Source: Haematococcus lacustris
Lineage: Eukaryota > Chlorophyta > Chlorophyceae > Chlamydomonadales > Haematococcaceae
DNA length: 64,000 nucleotides
NCBI GenBank assembly: GCA_030144725.1
Contig: JASKMD010000003.1
Coordinates: forward strand, 14,280,496-14,344,495
Direction of reading: 5' to 3'
The position numbers and the translations under genes are program-made. Below are positions 62,000 through 64,000 of this stretch, in pieces (position 1 is the first letter of the stretch; each line of letters opens with the position of its first letter). The notes beneath the pieces are model-generated. The model worked only from the letters and a program-made list of their open reading frames with translations. It made no database searches and was not told the origin of the DNA.

Positions 62000-63560
62000 A
62001 ATATTAGTATTTTCACACAACCGTGTACTTTTCACGGGAAACCCAAGTTGTCCCAAAGGCCACCGCCCGTCGCACTGCGCATCGCGTGATGGCTAAGAAG
62101 AAGCACAAGAAGGACCCGGGAAAGAAACAGAAAGGTGCGTGACCCTAGCCGACTGTGGGCTACTGTGGGCTACGCGCTGTGTGATAACCCGTCGCTCCGG
62201 TTGGTTACATCGCAGCGTCTCGTTCCGCCTAAGGCAAGCAACGCCAGGAGCGACGGGATGGCTGAAACACGACCAGACGTCAGGTGACGGCCCCGCCTTA
62301 TGTGTCCCCGCACTGTTTGTGTTGACACCGCCTTGTGTCTTGGCCTGTCAAAATGGCAACTTTGATTGGCTGCAGGTCATCAAGGTCCCCGAGGGCGCAG
62401 TGCGTAGGTGTGTGGGAGGGAGGGTAAGGTGGGCACTGGGAGGTGGTGGGTTGGGCATGAAGTGAAAGAGTACTTGATTGTGCCATGCCTAACCGTGTGC
62501 CACCATGTCAGCCACCATGTGTGTGCCTTGTGTGCATGGCTGCAGCTGGAGGAGGAGATGGCTGAGCTGTCCATGAAGCGCCACAATCATGTCAAGCAGC
62601 TGGTGGTGTTCTTTGGTGCAGCTACCATTGGCACTGGGGGTGGGTGGGGTGCTGACGCGGTGCTGCGAGCCTGCCGCAAGGTGGTGTGCAGGCCCAGGGG
62701 CCCAGACCAGCTGCGAGGCAGGGTGGTGCTTGTGGATGAGCACCGCACCAGCCGGGTCAGCTCAGCAGTGAATGGCCAGCAGCCCTGTGAGGAGGAGCTG
62801 GACAGACTCAGTGCCACAAGGCCTGCAGGCTGGAAGCCACCAGCAGGGCAGGTGGAACCCCACCTGGTGCGCCCAGCCTGGAGCCAGGAGCGTGGCCAGC
62901 CAGTGCGGGGCCTGTTGTGGTGCCCAGTAGTGCCCCCCCCGCAAGCCCCCACAGGCCCCACGCAGCAGCCAGGCAGCCACACAGACAGCAGCCTCAGAGC
63001 CAGGGCCCAGCACTCCCCCTCCAGCCAAGCGCAGCAAGCCGCCAGCTGAGCCCACCAAGGGCAAGGGCAAGGGCAAGGCTGCCAAGGCCAAGCCAGCACC
63101 ACAGCCAGGCAGGTGGCTAGACCGGGACTGCAATGCGGCATTGAACATGCAGCGCATTGGGGAGAGCAGGTGGCGTCCACTGGAGCTGTGCTACTGGCCA
63201 GACCAGGGAGCTCTGCCAGCCAAGGGCAAGGAGTACCCTGGCCTGGGGTACAAGCGTCTGCGAGACAAGCCCCCAAAGGCCCAGGACCAGCAGCAGCAGC
63301 CTGCTGAGGCACAGTAATGTGTGCCCCTTTTGTTGATCTGTCATCAGCTTACAATTAGTGCATGCATTGTCATGCCAACTCTACACATTGCCCTCGTGGT
63401 CAGGCAATAGTGTAGGTGGTAGGCGGGCTCATGTGCCATGTGCACTGGGTTTACTCCACACAGCCCAATAACACTGTTTGAGTCGGATCTAGTTAGTGGC
63501 TGCTAGTGGCTGCTAGTGGCGGCTAGTAGGTACTTCTGATCCGGCTCAAATGGAGGCCCT
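62000..63560 (+). mobile_element. Fanzor-like family B element, copy B2
   Basis: Exon 1 starts at 62089 with MAKKKHKKDPGKKQK and ends at a donor (aaag|gtgcgtg), a basic nuclear-signal-like start paralleling family A. After short exon-like pieces near 62371-62408, the C-terminal exon opens at about 62547. It has [36 protein letters not shown], the RuvC-II-like [25 protein letters not shown], a Lys/Ala/Pro linker, and RuvC-III-like RWLDRDCNAALNMQRIGE (about 63111-63164), ending QQQQPAEAQ at 63317. The linker needs a frame change at about 62950-63100, so it is probably broken. RuvC-I was not seen. The tail matches that of B1. Confidence 0.7.
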
Positions 63561-64000
63561 AGTGAGGGACAAGGGGGCTGCAGCAGGTCGAGCCCGTCTG
63601 TGAAGCCTGACCAGGAGGCCCCGGATCATGTGGCAGAGGCTGGGGACAGGGGGCCGCCCTGGCATACACTAGTGGCTATGAGGGGCCAGTCAGGGATAGT
63701 GTGGCTTGCTGTGTTGACCTGGCTGGGGTGCTGATCATGCCAGCTCTGGGGGCTGATGCAGCGGCCAGTGGTGTACCTCTCTTTCCTGGGGACCCCCTGA
63801 GCCTGGCCCTGTTGCGGGCCCATTCAAAGTTGTGCCGACCTGGCTGGGTTATAGCAGCAGATGCAGCAGCAGGGCTAGGCCCTTTGTTTGAGTATGAGTG
63901 TTACCTGATGGCCTGTCAGAGCCAAGGATAATGGTTTTGGCGTTAGGGATAGACTATGCTGTCTTTGTTAGCTGAACGCGGCATCAGAGGCAAGTCCCTC
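63561..64000 (+). other. Window edge, possible coding fragment, unassigned
   Basis: A plus-strand frame at 63701-63931 reads protein-like sequence (LLRAHSKLCRPGWVIAADAA, GLGPLFEYECYLMACQSQ). I do not recognise the family, and it may be an exon of a gene continuing past the window. Confidence 0.3.

Overview
The window looks like nuclear DNA from a green alga of the Chlamydomonadales type. The evidence is G+C-rich genes split by many short GT-AG introns, plant/algal gene families (a PSII-type S4-domain protein, a plant-type glycerol-3-phosphate transporter, a tail-anchored plant-type protein), long Gln/Ala/Pro/Ser-rich disordered regions, and very abundant simple repeats. Haematococcus is a plausible genus, but that is an inference from general style and not proven here. 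There are no bacterial operons, phage genes or CRISPR arrays.

Layout. 0.2-9.6 kb (-): an SLC37/glycerol-3-phosphate transporter gene, four of whose introns carry Fanzor/TnpB-like transposon remnants. 10.3-13.9 kb (+): an S4-domain RNA-binding protein gene, divergent from the transporter. 13.9-17.1 kb: intergenic, with an 0.89-kb element bounded by terminal inverted repeats. 17.1-23.5 kb (-): a leucine-rich-repeat receptor-like membrane protein. 23.6-27.7 kb: repeat-rich intergenic DNA containing a stray copy of the last exon of the next gene. 27.8-34.6 kb (-): UTP7/WDR46 (BING4), a small-subunit processome protein, resolved to 13 exons and 561 residues. 35.1-37.0 kb (+): a tail-anchored protein, divergent from UTP7. 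37.4-41.1 kb: nested mobile DNA, made of Fanzor-like pieces, a 412-bp hAT-type MITE with a perfect 8-bp target duplication, and a 1.9-kb CTGAC satellite that sits inside a transposon intron. 41.2-43.7 kb: an element with inverted ends carrying a 0.7-kb TCCCC array. 44.1-46.5 kb (-): a SNAP-25-like SNARE with a cysteine cluster. 46.7-61.5 kb: a large inverted duplication whose two arms each contain an apparently intact 7-exon RPS17 gene (49.0 and 59.1 kb ends facing inwards), separated by about 9.5 kb that holds a GNAT acetyltransferase-like gene with an enormous low-complexity tail and a small unknown gene. 61.6-64.0 kb: a TGCCAG array, a second Fanzor-like family copy, and unassigned sequence.

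The host genes are unrelated housekeeping, signalling and trafficking genes, so the window is a normal gene-bearing chromosome segment that has been heavily invaded by mobile DNA. The most unusual content is the Fanzor-like material. It falls into two families (A and B), each with a short basic first exon that looks like a nuclear localisation signal, a conserved RuvC-III-like motif, and a zinc-ribbon region that lacks the usual CxxC pairs. Every copy here is deleted or broken. Splice sites below were read by eye from GT/AG boundaries, reading-phase agreement and family similarity; no alignment or search was run.
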